Source of the DNA: an uncultured Thiotrichales bacterium | GTDB taxonomy: Bacteria; Pseudomonadota; Gammaproteobacteria; CAIRSR01 | Direction: 5' to 3' | DNA length: 64,000 nt | NCBI GenBank assembly: GCA_903881315.1 | Contig: CAIRSR010000117.1 | Location: forward strand, 1-64,000 | Part shown: piece by piece, positions 8,348-17,079 of the stretch | How positions within the stretch are numbered: the stretch's first letter is position 1 | How the letters are laid out: each line of letters begins with the position of its first letter | Notes under the pieces: generated by a model | Database searches by the model: none | Told to the model about the DNA's origin: nothing | The model's input: only the letters and a program-made list of their open reading frames with translations | Made by a program: the position numbers and the translations under genes

Positions 8348-10177
8348 ATGCCCCGTGTCCTGATTACCGATACCACCCTTCGCGACGCGCATCAGTCGAA
8401 GATTGCGACGCGCATGCGCACCGAGGATATGCTCCCCATCTGCCCAAAGCTCGACCAGGTCGGGTTTTGGTCACTAGAGGTGTGGGGTGGCGCGACATTC
8501 GACGCCTGCTTACGCTTCCTCAAAGAAGACCCTTGGGAGAGGCTGCGTAAGTTACGCAAAGCGCTCCCCAATACCCGCCTCCAGATGTTGCTGCGTGGTC
8601 AAAATCTGCTTGGCTACCGCCACTACTCTGATGATGTGGTGCGTGCCTTCGTCAGTCGCGCCGCCAACAACGGCATGGATATCTTCCGCATCTTTGATGC
8701 CCTGAACGACACCCGCAACCTCCGTGTATCGATAGAGGCAGTAAAAGCCACCGGTCGACACGCCCAAGGTGCCATCTCGTATACCACGAGCCCGGTACAT
8801 ACGGTGGCAGGCTTCGTCGCAATGGCCAAAGAACTCGAGGATATGGGCTGCGACTCGATCTGCATCAAGGACATGGCCGGTCTACTCACGCCAGAGGTCA
8901 CCTGTAAACTGGTTCCGGCGCTAACCGCCGCCGTTCGGCTACCGATCGCGCTACACTCCCACGCAACCTCTGGCCTCTCCGCCATCTGCCAATTCTTGGC
9001 CGCAGAACGCGGTTGCTACCATGTCGATACCGCCATCTCGGCGCTCAGCGACGGAGCAGCCCACCCAGCCACCGAGAGCATCGTCGCCGCCTTCCGCAAT
9101 ACGGCCTGGGATACTGGATTAGATCTAGCACTCCTCCAAGAGATTGGGTTCTACTTCTATTCCATTCGCAAGAAATACCACCAGTTCGAAAGCGAATTTA
9201 CTGGTCTTGACACGCGGGTGCAGGTCACCCAGGTGCCTGGGGGGATGATCTCGAATCTTTCTAACCAGCTTCGTGAACAGGGCGCCCTAGACCGGATCAA
9301 CGAGGTGCTCGCCGAGATCCCACGGGTACGTCAAGACCTCGGCTACCCACCCCTCGTAACCCCAACCTCCCAGATCGTCGGGACGCAGGCGCTCTTCAAC
9401 GTCCTGACCGGAGCGCGCTACAAGAGCATCACCAATGAGGTTAAGCTCTATCTGCAGGGTAAATATGGCCGAGCACCAGGCACGGTCAACCCCGAGGTAT
9501 GCCAACAGGCCATCGGCAACGAGCCTGTCATTGAATGTCGCCCAGCCGATCTCTTAAGTCCAGAGATGGATAATCTCCGCGCCCAGATCGAAGACACCGC
9601 CAAGAGCGAAGAAGACGTTCTGTCCTACGCGATGTTTCCCGACGTTGGCCGTAAGTTCCTGGAGGAGCGCAACACCGATACGCTAAAACCAGAACCCCTT
9701 GAGCCCCTTGCGCGTTGGAACAGTCCTAGCCCGGCACAACCACCTTCCGATGCGCCTGTGGATTTCCGCGTTACCTTTCACGGGGAGAGTTATCACATTA
9801 AGGTTACCGGCACGGGTCACAAGGCAAAAAGCCAACGTCCTTTTTACGTCACCCTCGACGGGATGCCGGAAGAGGTCTTGGTCGAGACGATTGAGGAGAT
9901 TGCACCAAACGGCGGTAATGCCGCTCGCACCAGCAACAAAAGCAAACGACCAAAAGCGTTCATGCCTGGCCATGTGACAACCTCTATGCCCGGCACAATC
10001 ATCGAGATCTTGGTAAAGGTCGGCCAAGAGGTAAAGGCCGGCACCCCCCTCCTCGTCGCCGAGGCAATGAAAATGGAAACCGAGATCAACTCCCACATTA
10101 GTGGTAAAGTCATCGCTATTCATGTGGCCAAGGGAGACAGCGTGGTGCCTGATGACGCGCTGATCGAGATTGGTTAA
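8348..10177 (+). CDS. pycB: Pyruvate carboxylase subunit B / oxaloacetate decarboxylase alpha-type
   Basis: The 609-residue protein joins an N-terminal carboxyltransferase TIM barrel (about residues 1-460; DTTLRDAHQS metal-site motif, GGMISNLSNQL) to a C-terminal biotinyl domain (about 535-609) with the EAMKMETE biotinylation motif. With pycA it forms a two-subunit pyruvate carboxylase supplying oxaloacetate. The alternative, a sodium-pumping oxaloacetate decarboxylase alpha chain, is less likely because no beta or gamma membrane subunit genes are nearby and a biotin carboxylase gene is. An AAAGG site precedes the ATG. Confidence 0.92.
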   Translation: MPRVLITDTTLRDAHQSKIATRMRTEDMLPICPKLDQVGFWSLEVWGGATFDACLRFLKEDPWERLRKLRKALPNTRLQMLLRGQNLLGYRHYSDDVVRAFVSRAANNGMDIFRIFDALNDTRNLRVSIEAVKATGRHAQGAISYTTSPVHTVAGFVAMAKELEDMGCDSICIKDMAGLLTPEVTCKLVPALTAAVRLPIALHSHATSGLSAICQFLAAERGCYHVDTAISALSDGAAHPATESIVAAFRNTAWDTGLDLALLQEIGFYFYSIRKKYHQFESEFTGLDTRVQVTQVPGGMISNLSNQLREQGALDRINEVLAEIPRVRQDLGYPPLVTPTSQIVGTQALFNVLTGARYKSITNEVKLYLQGKYGRAPGTVNPEVCQQAIGNEPVIECRPADLLSPEMDNLRAQIEDTAKSEEDVLSYAMFPDVGRKFLEERNTDTLKPEPLEPLARWNSPSPAQPPSDAPVDFRVTFHGESYHIKVTGTGHKAKSQRPFYVTLDGMPEEVLVETIEEIAPNGGNAARTSNKSKRPKAFMPGHVTTSMPGTIIEILVKVGQEVKAGTPLLVAEAMKMETEINSHISGKVIAIHVAKGDSVVPDDALIEIG

Positions 10178-10312
10178 GGGTTAGTACCGCAGCCTATACC
10201 GATCACAATCCTCCGTCATTCATAGATATACGGGGCTTGCTTGCCTGTTTACGCTGCCCCTTACGTTACTTTCCCTGATTGCAATAATTCCCGAGGGATG
10301 AGACGCTTGCCC

Positions 10313-10337
10313 CTAGTCTCGTTTCCTTCGGGACTAG
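10313..10337 (+). repeat. Hairpin in the leader of the CZB gene
   Basis: CTAGTCTCG, a 7-base loop TTTCCTT, and CGGGACTAG form a 9-base-pair stem (one T-G pair) ending 32 bases before the CZB start codon. The 192-base pycB-CZB gap otherwise holds nothing I recognise. Confidence 0.5.
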
Positions 10338-10369
10338 AGCCACCACTCACGATAACCGGGGGAAGTATC

Positions 10370-10723
10370 ATGGATCTCAATGCTGCGATCAAAGCCCATG
10401 GGGATTGGAAACTGAAACTGCGTGGCGCAATCCAGAGCAAGGAAAAGCTTGATGCCGCGACAATCTCCGTGGACAACCAATGTCCGCTGGGCAAGTGGCT
10501 ACATAGCGAGGCCAAGGATAAATATGGAAAACTAGCCAGTTACAAAAACTGTGTTACTAAGCACGCAGATTTTCACAAGTGTGCTGGCAATGTTGCAAAA
10601 ACGGTAAACGCAGGCAAATACCCCGAGGCCGAAGCAATGCTTGGCGCAAACTCAGAGTACATGAATGCTTCAACCGCTGTTGCCATCGCAATCGGCGCGC
10701 TCAAGAAAGAGGCAGGCATTTAA
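10370..10723 (+). CDS. Stand-alone CZB (chemoreceptor zinc-binding) domain protein
   Basis: This 117-residue protein consists of little more than a CZB domain, a four-helix zinc-binding fold known from chemoreceptors and diguanylate cyclases. The expected ligands are visible: His near residue 10 (AHGDW), Cys in NQCPLGKWL near residue 39, and two His in KHADFHKC near residues 66-70, the 3-His/1-Cys pattern. No kinase, receptor or output domain is attached, so it may bind zinc or sense redox state as a soluble partner. The ATG at 10370 has a GGGGAAG site 5 bases upstream; the frame is open further upstream but that part is not domain sequence. Hairpins flank the gene on both sides. Confidence 0.85.
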   Translation: MDLNAAIKAHGDWKLKLRGAIQSKEKLDAATISVDNQCPLGKWLHSEAKDKYGKLASYKNCVTKHADFHKCAGNVAKTVNAGKYPEAEAMLGANSEYMNASTAVAIAIGALKKEAGI

Positions 10724-10761
10724 TAGGCGCTGCTTATCCCATTAGGAAGCCTATTATGCTT

Positions 10762-10804
10762 ATAATCAGGGCCTGCAAGGGTGCCTCTTGTGGGCCCTGA
10801 TTAT
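10762..10804 (+). repeat. Long hairpin after the CZB gene
   Basis: ATAATCAGGGCC and GGCCCTGATTAT form a perfect 12-base-pair stem; the inner bases continue as two wobble pairs and a further six-pair stem (CAAGGG with CTCTTG, one G-T pair) closed by a 3-base loop, about 20 pairs in total. It lies 39 bases after the CZB stop and 32 before maf. There is no T-run on either side, so it is either an unusual terminator, an mRNA 3' stabiliser, or a recombination or protein-binding palindrome. Confidence 0.7.
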
Positions 10805-10835
10805 GCCCATGACCCAATCGTACACCCAGTGAATC

Positions 10836-11414
10836 ATGCCGCAGATCATCCTTGCCTCTACCTCCCCGTATCGTCGCGAATTGCTCGCCCGTTTTGGTCT
10901 GCCATTTGAGTGCGTGGCACCGGACGTAGACGAGACGCCTCACCCTGATGAGCCCCCCGAGTCCCTGGTGCGACGACTTGCCGAAAGCAAAGCCCGTTCG
11001 GTGGCCGTGCGCTACCCAGACGCCCTGGTGATTGGCTCGGATCAGGTTGCGGTGCTAGGCGATACCATCATCGGCAAGCCCCTCGATCACGCCCGCGCCA
11101 CCACCCAACTGCGTGCCGTCTCCGGGCGACGGATAACCTTCTTAAACGGCCTGTGCCTTATCAATACCGCAAGCGACCAGGTGCAGATCTCGGTTGTACC
11201 CTTCAACGTATTTTTCCGGGTACTCTCCGACGAGATGATCGAGCGCTATCTAATCCGAGAAAAACCCTACAACTGCGCAGGCTCACTCCGTTCAGAGGCG
11301 CTTGGCATTGTGCTCTGCGACCGCCTAGAAGGCGATGATCCCAACGCACTCATCGGGTTACCCCTCATCCAGCTCGCCCGCATGCTTGAGGCGGCTGGCG
11401 TCGCGATCCTCTAG
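10836..11414 (+). CDS. Maf-family nucleotide pyrophosphatase
   Basis: The 192-residue protein is a Maf-type house-cleaning pyrophosphatase that hydrolyses non-canonical nucleoside triphosphates in the cytosol. It starts with the hallmark ASTSPYRRELLARFG and has the VIGSDQVAVLG motif near residue 70 and the C-terminal NALIGLPL. The sequence looks more like the YceF branch (7-methyl-GTP) than YhdE (dTTP/UTP), partly because yceF is the Maf gene often found near yceD-rpmF-plsX; here that cluster is about 6 kb away, so the subfamily is uncertain. Confidence 0.9.
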   Translation: MPQIILASTSPYRRELLARFGLPFECVAPDVDETPHPDEPPESLVRRLAESKARSVAVRYPDALVIGSDQVAVLGDTIIGKPLDHARATTQLRAVSGRRITFLNGLCLINTASDQVQISVVPFNVFFRVLSDEMIERYLIREKPYNCAGSLRSEALGIVLCDRLEGDDPNALIGLPLIQLARMLEAAGVAIL

Positions 11415-11426
11415 AAGACACCGACC

Positions 11427-11861
11427 ATGCCGCAAAATGCTAGATTCGCCCTTCTGGTCGCCTGCCTGGTGTTATTTTCAAATGCACAAGCCATTGTAAA
11501 CGCCTGCCCAATCACACCCCCATTAGAAACATTCCTCTGTAATGCCAACGAGGAGTACCGCAGTCTACAACTCATCGGCGAGATTACCATCCTAACGGGT
11601 ACATCCATCCCCGCGACAAACGACGCTATTACAGAAGCCGTACAGAATCTTAAACCGTTTCTTAGTAAGGGCAAGAATTCGGTCTTTTTTAACACGAAGG
11701 CAGGGGATGCCTTAAATGATTTCTATATTTATTGGATGACCATCATTAACGATTCCCTACCCCGCAGTTACGAAGCTCTGCCAGGCTATCAACAACGCAT
11801 GGACGAGCGTTTCACCGCCTTACAGGAGAAGGCAAACCGTTTGCGCATCGCTACCGAATGA
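11427..11861 (+). CDS. Hypothetical secreted protein
   Basis: I do not recognise this 144-residue protein. It begins with a signal peptide (basic NARFALL, hydrophobic core, cleavage likely after SNAQA near residue 22). The mature part has two cysteines close to its start (ACPI and FLCN) that could form a disulfide, followed by a mostly helical, moderately charged chain without further known motifs. It starts 13 bases after maf and ends 15 before rsmD, so it is probably co-transcribed with both and expressed. Confidence 0.7.
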   Translation: MPQNARFALLVACLVLFSNAQAIVNACPITPPLETFLCNANEEYRSLQLIGEITILTGTSIPATNDAITEAVQNLKPFLSKGKNSVFFNTKAGDALNDFYIYWMTIINDSLPRSYEALPGYQQRMDERFTALQEKANRLRIATE

Positions 11862-11875
11862 GCACCTGAGAATCG

Positions 11876-12472
11876 ATGGGTAACCAGCAAACGCACCGCT
11901 TACGTATCATTGGTGGCCAATGGAGAAGCCGCCTGCTGTTGCTTCCCGACATCGCCGGGCTGCGTCCGACACCCAACCGCGTACGCGAAACCCTGTTTAA
12001 TTGGCTGCAAGGTGTCATCACCGGCGCACGTTGCCTAGACCTCTTCGCTGGTAGCGGTGCTTTAGGACTAGAAGCACTCTCGCGGGGCGCTGCTGAAGTG
12101 GTCTTCGTCGAACACAATCCGGCAATGGCAACAGCCCTACGTGGGTATCTGACGCAATTAGACGCAAAACAGCGCGGTAGCGTGATTCAAACCGACGCCG
12201 CAGGCTATTTGCAAGGCCCCTCCCGCCCCTTCGACCTCGTTTTCCTTGACCCGCCCTTTTCATCGGGGTGGATACCGCGTCTTTGTTTCCCCCTCCAAGA
12301 GCGCGGTTGGCTTGCCCCGCACGCACGGGTCTATTTGGAAACAGAGGCTGAATGTACTCTGCAGCCTTTACCACCCGGCTTAGAACTGGTACGCGCCCGT
12401 CATGCCGGAAAGGTTGGCTACCATTTAGCACAATACTCGCCCCGACACGAAAGAAACCCAGAGTTTTCCTAG
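11876..12472 (+). CDS. rsmD: 16S rRNA (guanine(966)-N2)-methyltransferase RsmD
   Basis: RsmD methylates G966 of 16S rRNA. The 198-residue protein has the family signature at its N-terminus (RIIGGQWRSR, then RPTPNRVRETLFNWL), the SAM-binding loop DLFAGSGALGLEALSRGA near residues 55-72, and the catalytic LDPPF motif near residue 127. The start is an ATG at 11876, 15 bases after the upstream gene. Usual neighbours such as ftsY and coaD are not here. Confidence 0.95.
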   Translation: MGNQQTHRLRIIGGQWRSRLLLLPDIAGLRPTPNRVRETLFNWLQGVITGARCLDLFAGSGALGLEALSRGAAEVVFVEHNPAMATALRGYLTQLDAKQRGSVIQTDAAGYLQGPSRPFDLVFLDPPFSSGWIPRLCFPLQERGWLAPHARVYLETEAECTLQPLPPGLELVRARHAGKVGYHLAQYSPRHERNPEFS

Positions 12473-12533
12473 AACACGCGGACAAAGGGTGTAGACTCGT
12501 CTCATTGCAGAAATCCTCTGCTGGAGGTGACTC

Positions 12534-13094
12534 ATGTCTAAGCACCAGAAGAACCAAGAAAATAACCAGTCTCCGCTCACCGATATCAAAACGCTACGTG
12601 AGCGTGCCCGCAAACACATCGAAAATGGCGCAGTAACCGCGAGCTACCGGGCCGAGCGCGAAACCGTCATCAACCTACTAAACGAGGCGCTGGCGACCGA
12701 GATCGTGTGCTTCTTGCGCTATAAACGACATTTCTTTATGGCGTCAGGGATTAACGCCGATGCCGTGGCCCAAGAATTTTTACAACACGCAACCGAAGAA
12801 CAAACCCACGCCGATCAAATTGCCGCACGCATCGTCCAACTGAAGGGTTCACCCAATTTCAACCCGGATGGCCTAACGACCCGCAGCCACGCCGAATACA
12901 TTGAGGGGAACTCTTTGGTAGAGATGATCCGCGAGGATCTGGTCGCTGAGCGCATCGCCATCGATAGCTATGGCGAGATGATCCGCTACCTCAGCGACAA
13001 GGATCCCACCACGCGGCGTATGCTGGAGGGGATCCTGGCCATGGAAGAGGAACACGCCGACGACCTATCGAGCCTACTTGAGGAACTTTCTTAA
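12534..13094 (+). CDS. Ferritin-like di-iron protein (bacterioferritin family)
   Basis: This 186-residue protein has a four-helix ferritin-like fold with a di-iron site: a helix with ATEIVCFLRY near residue 56, EEQTH near residue 88, a third with AERIAIDSY near residue 140, and EEEHADDL near residue 175. The last two Glu-xx-His motifs and the spacing match the bacterioferritin/Dps-like families used in iron storage or oxidative stress protection. A hydrophilic N-terminal extension of about 35 residues is unusual. A GGAGG site lies 7 bases before the ATG; just upstream, GCAGA and TCTGC (12507-12521) could fold into a small hairpin beside it. Confidence 0.85.
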   Translation: MSKHQKNQENNQSPLTDIKTLRERARKHIENGAVTASYRAERETVINLLNEALATEIVCFLRYKRHFFMASGINADAVAQEFLQHATEEQTHADQIAARIVQLKGSPNFNPDGLTTRSHAEYIEGNSLVEMIREDLVAERIAIDSYGEMIRYLSDKDPTTRRMLEGILAMEEEHADDLSSLLEELS

Positions 13095-13182
13095 TCCCCC
13101 GAGCAGTATGCCCTGTGGGCCTTGCATCCTCTGGGAAAACCTCTTAACCTTCACTGCTCACTACCGCTCTGGAGTATCGGCA

Positions 13183-13845
13183 ATGCGTGATATCGATCTG
13201 GATCGTGCCCGTTTTAACATGGTAAATCAGCAGGTACGGCCTTGGGATGTGCTCGACCACCAAGTGTTGGATGCAATGCAGGATCTGCCACGGGATCGGT
13301 TTGTACCACCCACCTATCGAAATCTTGCCTACGCCGGTACCGAGATACCCATCGGCCACGGCCAAGCGATGATGACGCCATCCGTGGAGGGGCGTATGCT
13401 CCAGGCCTTGGCGCTGAAATCCTCGGATATGGTGCTGGAGGTGGGTACTGGCAGCGGTTATGTCACCGCCCTCCTCGCTCGTTTTGCCAAACATGTCTAC
13501 AGCGTAGATCTCTACGAAGATTTCCTGAAACTCGCGAAAGAGCGACTTACCTCTTTATCCATCACCAACGTGACGCTAGAGCAAGGCGATGCCGCAGTCG
13601 GGTGGGATAACCATGCACCATACGATGTTATCGTCCTCACCGGCTCGGTGCTAGAGATCCCCGTTTCGTTTACTCGGAGTTTGCGCAAGGGGGGGCGGTT
13701 GTTCGCCATCGTCGGTACGCCTCCGATCATGGAGGCGCGGCTCATCACCCGCATTGAGGGAGACGCCTACGGTCGGGAATCACTGTTCGAGACGGTTCTG
13801 TCTCCCCTCGTCAGTGCCTCTCCATCACAGCATTTCGTATTTTGA
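13183..13845 (+). CDS. Protein-L-isoaspartate O-methyltransferase family protein
   Basis: The 220-residue protein is a class I SAM methyltransferase of the isoaspartyl methyltransferase family. It starts with ARFNMVNQQVRPWDV, has MMTPSVEGRMLQAL (the family's substrate-loop region) and the SAM loop VLEVGTGSGYVTALLA near residues 86-101. This short form, found next to rhodanese and tolC genes in gammaproteobacteria, is diverged from canonical Pcm, so true repair activity is not certain. The ATG at 13183 has a GGAG site 9 bases upstream; the longer frame from 13078 would overlap the ferritin-like gene. Confidence 0.87.
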   Translation: MRDIDLDRARFNMVNQQVRPWDVLDHQVLDAMQDLPRDRFVPPTYRNLAYAGTEIPIGHGQAMMTPSVEGRMLQALALKSSDMVLEVGTGSGYVTALLARFAKHVYSVDLYEDFLKLAKERLTSLSITNVTLEQGDAAVGWDNHAPYDVIVLTGSVLEIPVSFTRSLRKGGRLFAIVGTPPIMEARLITRIEGDAYGRESLFETVLSPLVSASPSQHFVF

Positions 13846-13861
13846 TGTCCAACGACAGAAC

Positions 13862-14182
13862 ATGCGCCACTTCACACCGCGCCAACTCCAAGAACACCTA
13901 GAGACGGCGAAGATTCCTCCCTTTTTACTGGATGTCCGTGAACAATGGGAATACCAGGTCTGTCGCATTGAGGGGGCACAACTCCTCCCAATGCGCCAGA
14001 TCCCCGGGGCCTACCAGACCCTGGATCGGCACCAAGAGACAGTAGTTATCTGTCACCATGGTGTGCGTAGTTATCAGGTCGCATACTTTTTAGAACACAT
14101 GGGCTTTACCAATGTTATCAATCTGACCGGAGGCGTGGCTGCCTGGGCGCGGGACGTAAATCCTCTCATGCCCACCTATTGA
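13862..14182 (+). CDS. Single-domain rhodanese-like sulfurtransferase
   Basis: This 106-residue protein is one rhodanese domain: LLDVREQWEYQVCRIEGA near the N-terminus and the active loop ICHHGVRS with the persulfide cysteine near residue 65. It resembles GlpE/PspE-type single-domain enzymes, but lacks a signal peptide, so it should act in the cytosol. It lies between the isoaspartyl methyltransferase-like gene (16-base gap) and the tolC gene (39-base gap), a set that recurs in gammaproteobacteria without a known functional link. Confidence 0.9.
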   Translation: MRHFTPRQLQEHLETAKIPPFLLDVREQWEYQVCRIEGAQLLPMRQIPGAYQTLDRHQETVVICHHGVRSYQVAYFLEHMGFTNVINLTGGVAAWARDVNPLMPTY

Positions 14183-14221
14183 TGCCGTAAGCCTTAAGCC
14201 AGTCCCAGCAGAGGGTGCGCA

Positions 14222-15598
14222 GTGATTCCTGTCTTGCTCGTTATCGGTATGTCGTTGATGCTCCCTGCCCAAAATTCTCGGGCCGAGGATCTATGGGCTG
14301 TCTTCCACCTTGCCTTGGAACGTGACCCGCAGTTCGCAGCCGCAGCCGCAGCACGCGATTCCGCCCTGGAATCAGTGCCCCAGGCAAAGGCAGGGTTTTT
14401 GCCAACCGTTACCGCCGCGACCGGCCTAAATTTCAACAACCAAAAGGTTGTTTATGGTAACGCTGCGGCGTTGGGCCCGACTGGCTCGGTGTCGGGACAA
14501 CAGATGAGTTACCCAAGCCACAATTATTCTCTCAATATCACGCAGCCCATCTACCACCGAGAAACGTCGCTCGCACTACGCCAGGCCGACTCGCGGGTGG
14601 GTCAAGCCAATGCAGAGTACGGTGCCGCCCGTCAGGATCTGATTGTGCGATCGGCGCAGGGCTATTTCGACGTTCTTGCCGCGCTAGATTCTCTTGACAC
14701 GGCAAAGGCCGAAAAACTGGCGGTCGGGCGTCAACTCGATCAGAGCAAACAACGCTTCGAAGTAGGCATCATCGCCATTACCGATGTGCATGAGGCCCAA
14801 GCGGGCTACGACCTCGCCGTGGCCCAAGAGATCGCTGCCGAGAACCAGGTAGCCAACGCCCGAGAGGCGTTGCGCGCAATCATCGGCGCTGCCCCCAGTG
14901 ATGCCCTCGCCCCCTTGGGTGACGAGAACCTCCCCTTAGTGAGCACGGAACCTGCCAGCGCAGATCGCTGGGCCGATACTGCGTTAGCGCAGAATCTCAC
15001 CCTTGAGGCCACACGCGCCCAAGTAGAGACCGCACGCAACCAGGTAGAGATCCAGCGATCCGGACACTACCCGCACATTGATGCCGTTGGTAGCACCAGC
15101 CTCCAAAAGCTTAGCGGGGGCAGTGCCGCTGGCTCCACCGAAACCGACAGCACAGTCATCGGCCTACAGATCTCCATCCCACTCTACCAAGGGGGCATCA
15201 TCAGCTCCCGCATACGTCAATCTGGTGCCGACCTTGCCCGTGCGCAGGATCTATTGGAGCAAGAGCAACGCGCCACAGTGCTCTCGGCGCGGAAGTCTTA
15301 CCTCGGGGTTATTGCCGGAATCTCCCAGGTCAAAGCACTGAGACAGGCCGTCATCTCCAATCAGAGCGCACTGCAAGCCACTGAGGCCGGTTACCAAGTA
15401 GGCACTCGCACCATTGTCGATGTCCTAAACTCCCAGCGCTTACTCTTCGCCGCAGAGCGCGATTACTCCCAGTCCCGTTACAACTACGTGTTAAACACGC
15501 TCCGCCTGAAACAAGCCGCTGGCCAGCTCAACGATGCCGATCTTCAGGCGATCAATACCTGGCTTGGCGAAAACAAAGGCAAGGGCGCGGCACCATGA
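14222..15598 (+). CDS. tolC: TolC family outer-membrane channel protein
   Basis: TolC forms the trimeric outer-membrane exit duct for type I secretion and tripartite efflux. The 458-residue protein has a signal peptide (about 21 residues, ending NSRAE), then the typical internal duplication of outer-membrane-factor helices, with LALERDPQFAAA near the mature N-terminus and the repeat partner containing ATEAGYQVGTRTIVDVLNSQRLLFAAERDY near residues 385-412. The start is a GTG at 14222 with an AGAGGG site. Its stop overlaps the cutA start by four bases. No secretion or pump genes lie nearby. Confidence 0.93.
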   Translation: MIPVLLVIGMSLMLPAQNSRAEDLWAVFHLALERDPQFAAAAAARDSALESVPQAKAGFLPTVTAATGLNFNNQKVVYGNAAALGPTGSVSGQQMSYPSHNYSLNITQPIYHRETSLALRQADSRVGQANAEYGAARQDLIVRSAQGYFDVLAALDSLDTAKAEKLAVGRQLDQSKQRFEVGIIAITDVHEAQAGYDLAVAQEIAAENQVANAREALRAIIGAAPSDALAPLGDENLPLVSTEPASADRWADTALAQNLTLEATRAQVETARNQVEIQRSGHYPHIDAVGSTSLQKLSGGSAAGSTETDSTVIGLQISIPLYQGGIISSRIRQSGADLARAQDLLEQEQRATVLSARKSYLGVIAGISQVKALRQAVISNQSALQATEAGYQVGTRTIVDVLNSQRLLFAAERDYSQSRYNYVLNTLRLKQAAGQLNDADLQAINTWLGENKGKGAAP

Positions 15599-15936
15599 CC
15601 ACAGAGAGTGTGGTTGTGTTCTGTACCTGCCCTAATGTCACTGCCGCACAAAATCTGGCCAATGCGGTGGTTGATCAGGGCTTGGCGGCCTGCGTCAACC
15701 TCCTGCCTGGCATTACGTCGGTCTATCGCTGGCAAGGTGCCGTTGAGAGCACCAGTGAATGTTTGTTAGTCATCAAGACCCAAATGGTAGCCTATCCAGC
15801 GCTAGAGGCCGCCCTGGCCGCGATGCACCCCTGCCAGGTGCCTGAAATCATCGCCCTGCCCATCCTCTGCGGACTGCCGAGCTACCTGCACTGGATCGCA
15901 GAGAACGTCCGCCCCATAGAGACACCAACCCGTTGA
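15595..15936 (+). CDS. cutA: CutA1 divalent-cation tolerance protein
   Basis: The 113-residue protein is a CutA1 homologue, a small trimeric PII-like cytosolic protein linked to copper tolerance in Escherichia coli. Motifs: VFCTCPN near residue 8, GLAACVNLLPGITSVYRWQG near residues 33-52, ECLLVIKT near 59-66 and PEIIALPI near 82-89. The ATG overlaps the tolC stop (ATGA), so translation is coupled. Confidence 0.95.
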   Translation: MTTESVVVFCTCPNVTAAQNLANAVVDQGLAACVNLLPGITSVYRWQGAVESTSECLLVIKTQMVAYPALEAALAAMHPCQVPEIIALPILCGLPSYLHWIAENVRPIETPTR

Positions 15937-16000
15937 TCACTCGAATACGTAATCAGGGTAGGCTGCGAGCGCCGAAGTTTACCCCTGCCGAGACTAGGCC

Positions 16001-16546
16001 ATGACCAAGGAACAACGGCTTTTGGTGATATTCGTCCTGGTCGTGATCAGCGGTGGACTTGGGATGTTCACATCTCACTACTTCCCTTGGAACCCATCCG
16101 CCCCACCACGCCCATCTTCACTAAATCAGTCATCGGATTTCAGTTTGCTCGATACCTCGGGGCAGATGCGTCACAGCAACGAGTGGCATGGGAAGGTGCT
16201 ATTACTTAATTTCTGGGCTCCCTGGTGCCCCCCCTGCCGGAAAGAGATACCCGGGTTTATCAGTCTTTACAAAAGCTATCGCGAACAAGGACTCATGATC
16301 GTGGGTGTCGCCCTCGACGAACCAGAAGAAGTCCGCCACTTCGTCAGTAACCTCCACATTGACTATCCGAACCTCATCGGAAATGATGCCGGTAGCGATT
16401 TGGCCGACCGCTTCGGCAACAATAGCGGTAGCCTGCCCTACACTGTGATCTTCGATCGCGGCGGGAAGCTGGTATATCGTCATCTTGGTGAGCTATCCGT
16501 CGCGGATGCCGAAGCGGTCATCCGTCCGCTCCTGACGCAGCATTGA
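16001..16546 (+). CDS. TlpA-like membrane-anchored thioredoxin
   Basis: This 181-residue protein has one N-terminal membrane anchor (residues 7-23) and a periplasmic thioredoxin fold with a WCPPC active site (Cys76 and Cys79), followed by LPYTVIFDRGGK containing the cis-proline. Such TlpA/ResA-type proteins reduce periplasmic disulfides, for instance of apocytochrome c or other clients. In pseudomonads the same position, between cutA and aroQ, carries dsbD (dipZ), the usual electron donor; no dsbD is here. Its reductant must therefore be encoded elsewhere. Confidence 0.9.
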   Translation: MTKEQRLLVIFVLVVISGGLGMFTSHYFPWNPSAPPRPSSLNQSSDFSLLDTSGQMRHSNEWHGKVLLLNFWAPWCPPCRKEIPGFISLYKSYREQGLMIVGVALDEPEEVRHFVSNLHIDYPNLIGNDAGSDLADRFGNNSGSLPYTVIFDRGGKLVYRHLGELSVADAEAVIRPLLTQH

Positions 16547-16635
16547 GAACAGGGATAGACAATACTCACCTGATTAGGCACAATTCTCCGCTGACACAAG
16601 CAAGCACGGTTCCACCAATCGGGGGAGGGTAGAGG

Positions 16636-17079
16636 TTGCGTCTGTTGGTCTTGCACGGCCCTAATCTGAATCTACTTGGCACCCGAGAACCCGATAAGTA
16701 TGGCCGAACCACGCTTGCCGAGATTGATGCGCGGCTTCAGCACATCGCGGGGGGTGCGGGTTGCCACCTAGAGAGCTTTCAAAGCAACGCTGAGCACGCC
16801 CTGATAGAGCGGGTTCACGCAGCAGAGAAAGACGGGGTTGACTTTATCATCATCAACCCAGCGGCCTATACCCATACCAGCGTTGCCTTACGTGATGCCT
16901 TGCTGGCCGTCTCGATACCATTTATTGAGGTACATCTGTCTAATGTTTACAAACGGGAGCCCTTCCGTCGCCATTCCTACTTTTCTGACATCGCCATTGG
17001 GGTCATTAGCGGGTTAGGGGCACAGGGCTATGAGTTGGCGCTTGCTGCAGTTCTGAAGCGTCCCGTCAGCGGCCCGTAA
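16636..17079 (+). CDS. aroQ: Type II 3-dehydroquinate dehydratase
   Basis: AroQ catalyses the third step of the shikimate pathway. The 147-residue protein shows the type II signature: [14 protein letters not shown] with the lid tyrosine in DKYGRTT just after it, [17 protein letters not shown] with the catalytic histidine region, and [18 protein letters not shown]. The start is a TTG at 16636 preceded by a strong GGAGGG site. The aroQ-accB-accC order is common in gammaproteobacteria. Confidence 0.96.
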   Translation: MRLLVLHGPNLNLLGTREPDKYGRTTLAEIDARLQHIAGGAGCHLESFQSNAEHALIERVHAAEKDGVDFIIINPAAYTHTSVALRDALLAVSIPFIEVHLSNVYKREPFRRHSYFSDIAIGVISGLGAQGYELALAAVLKRPVSGP

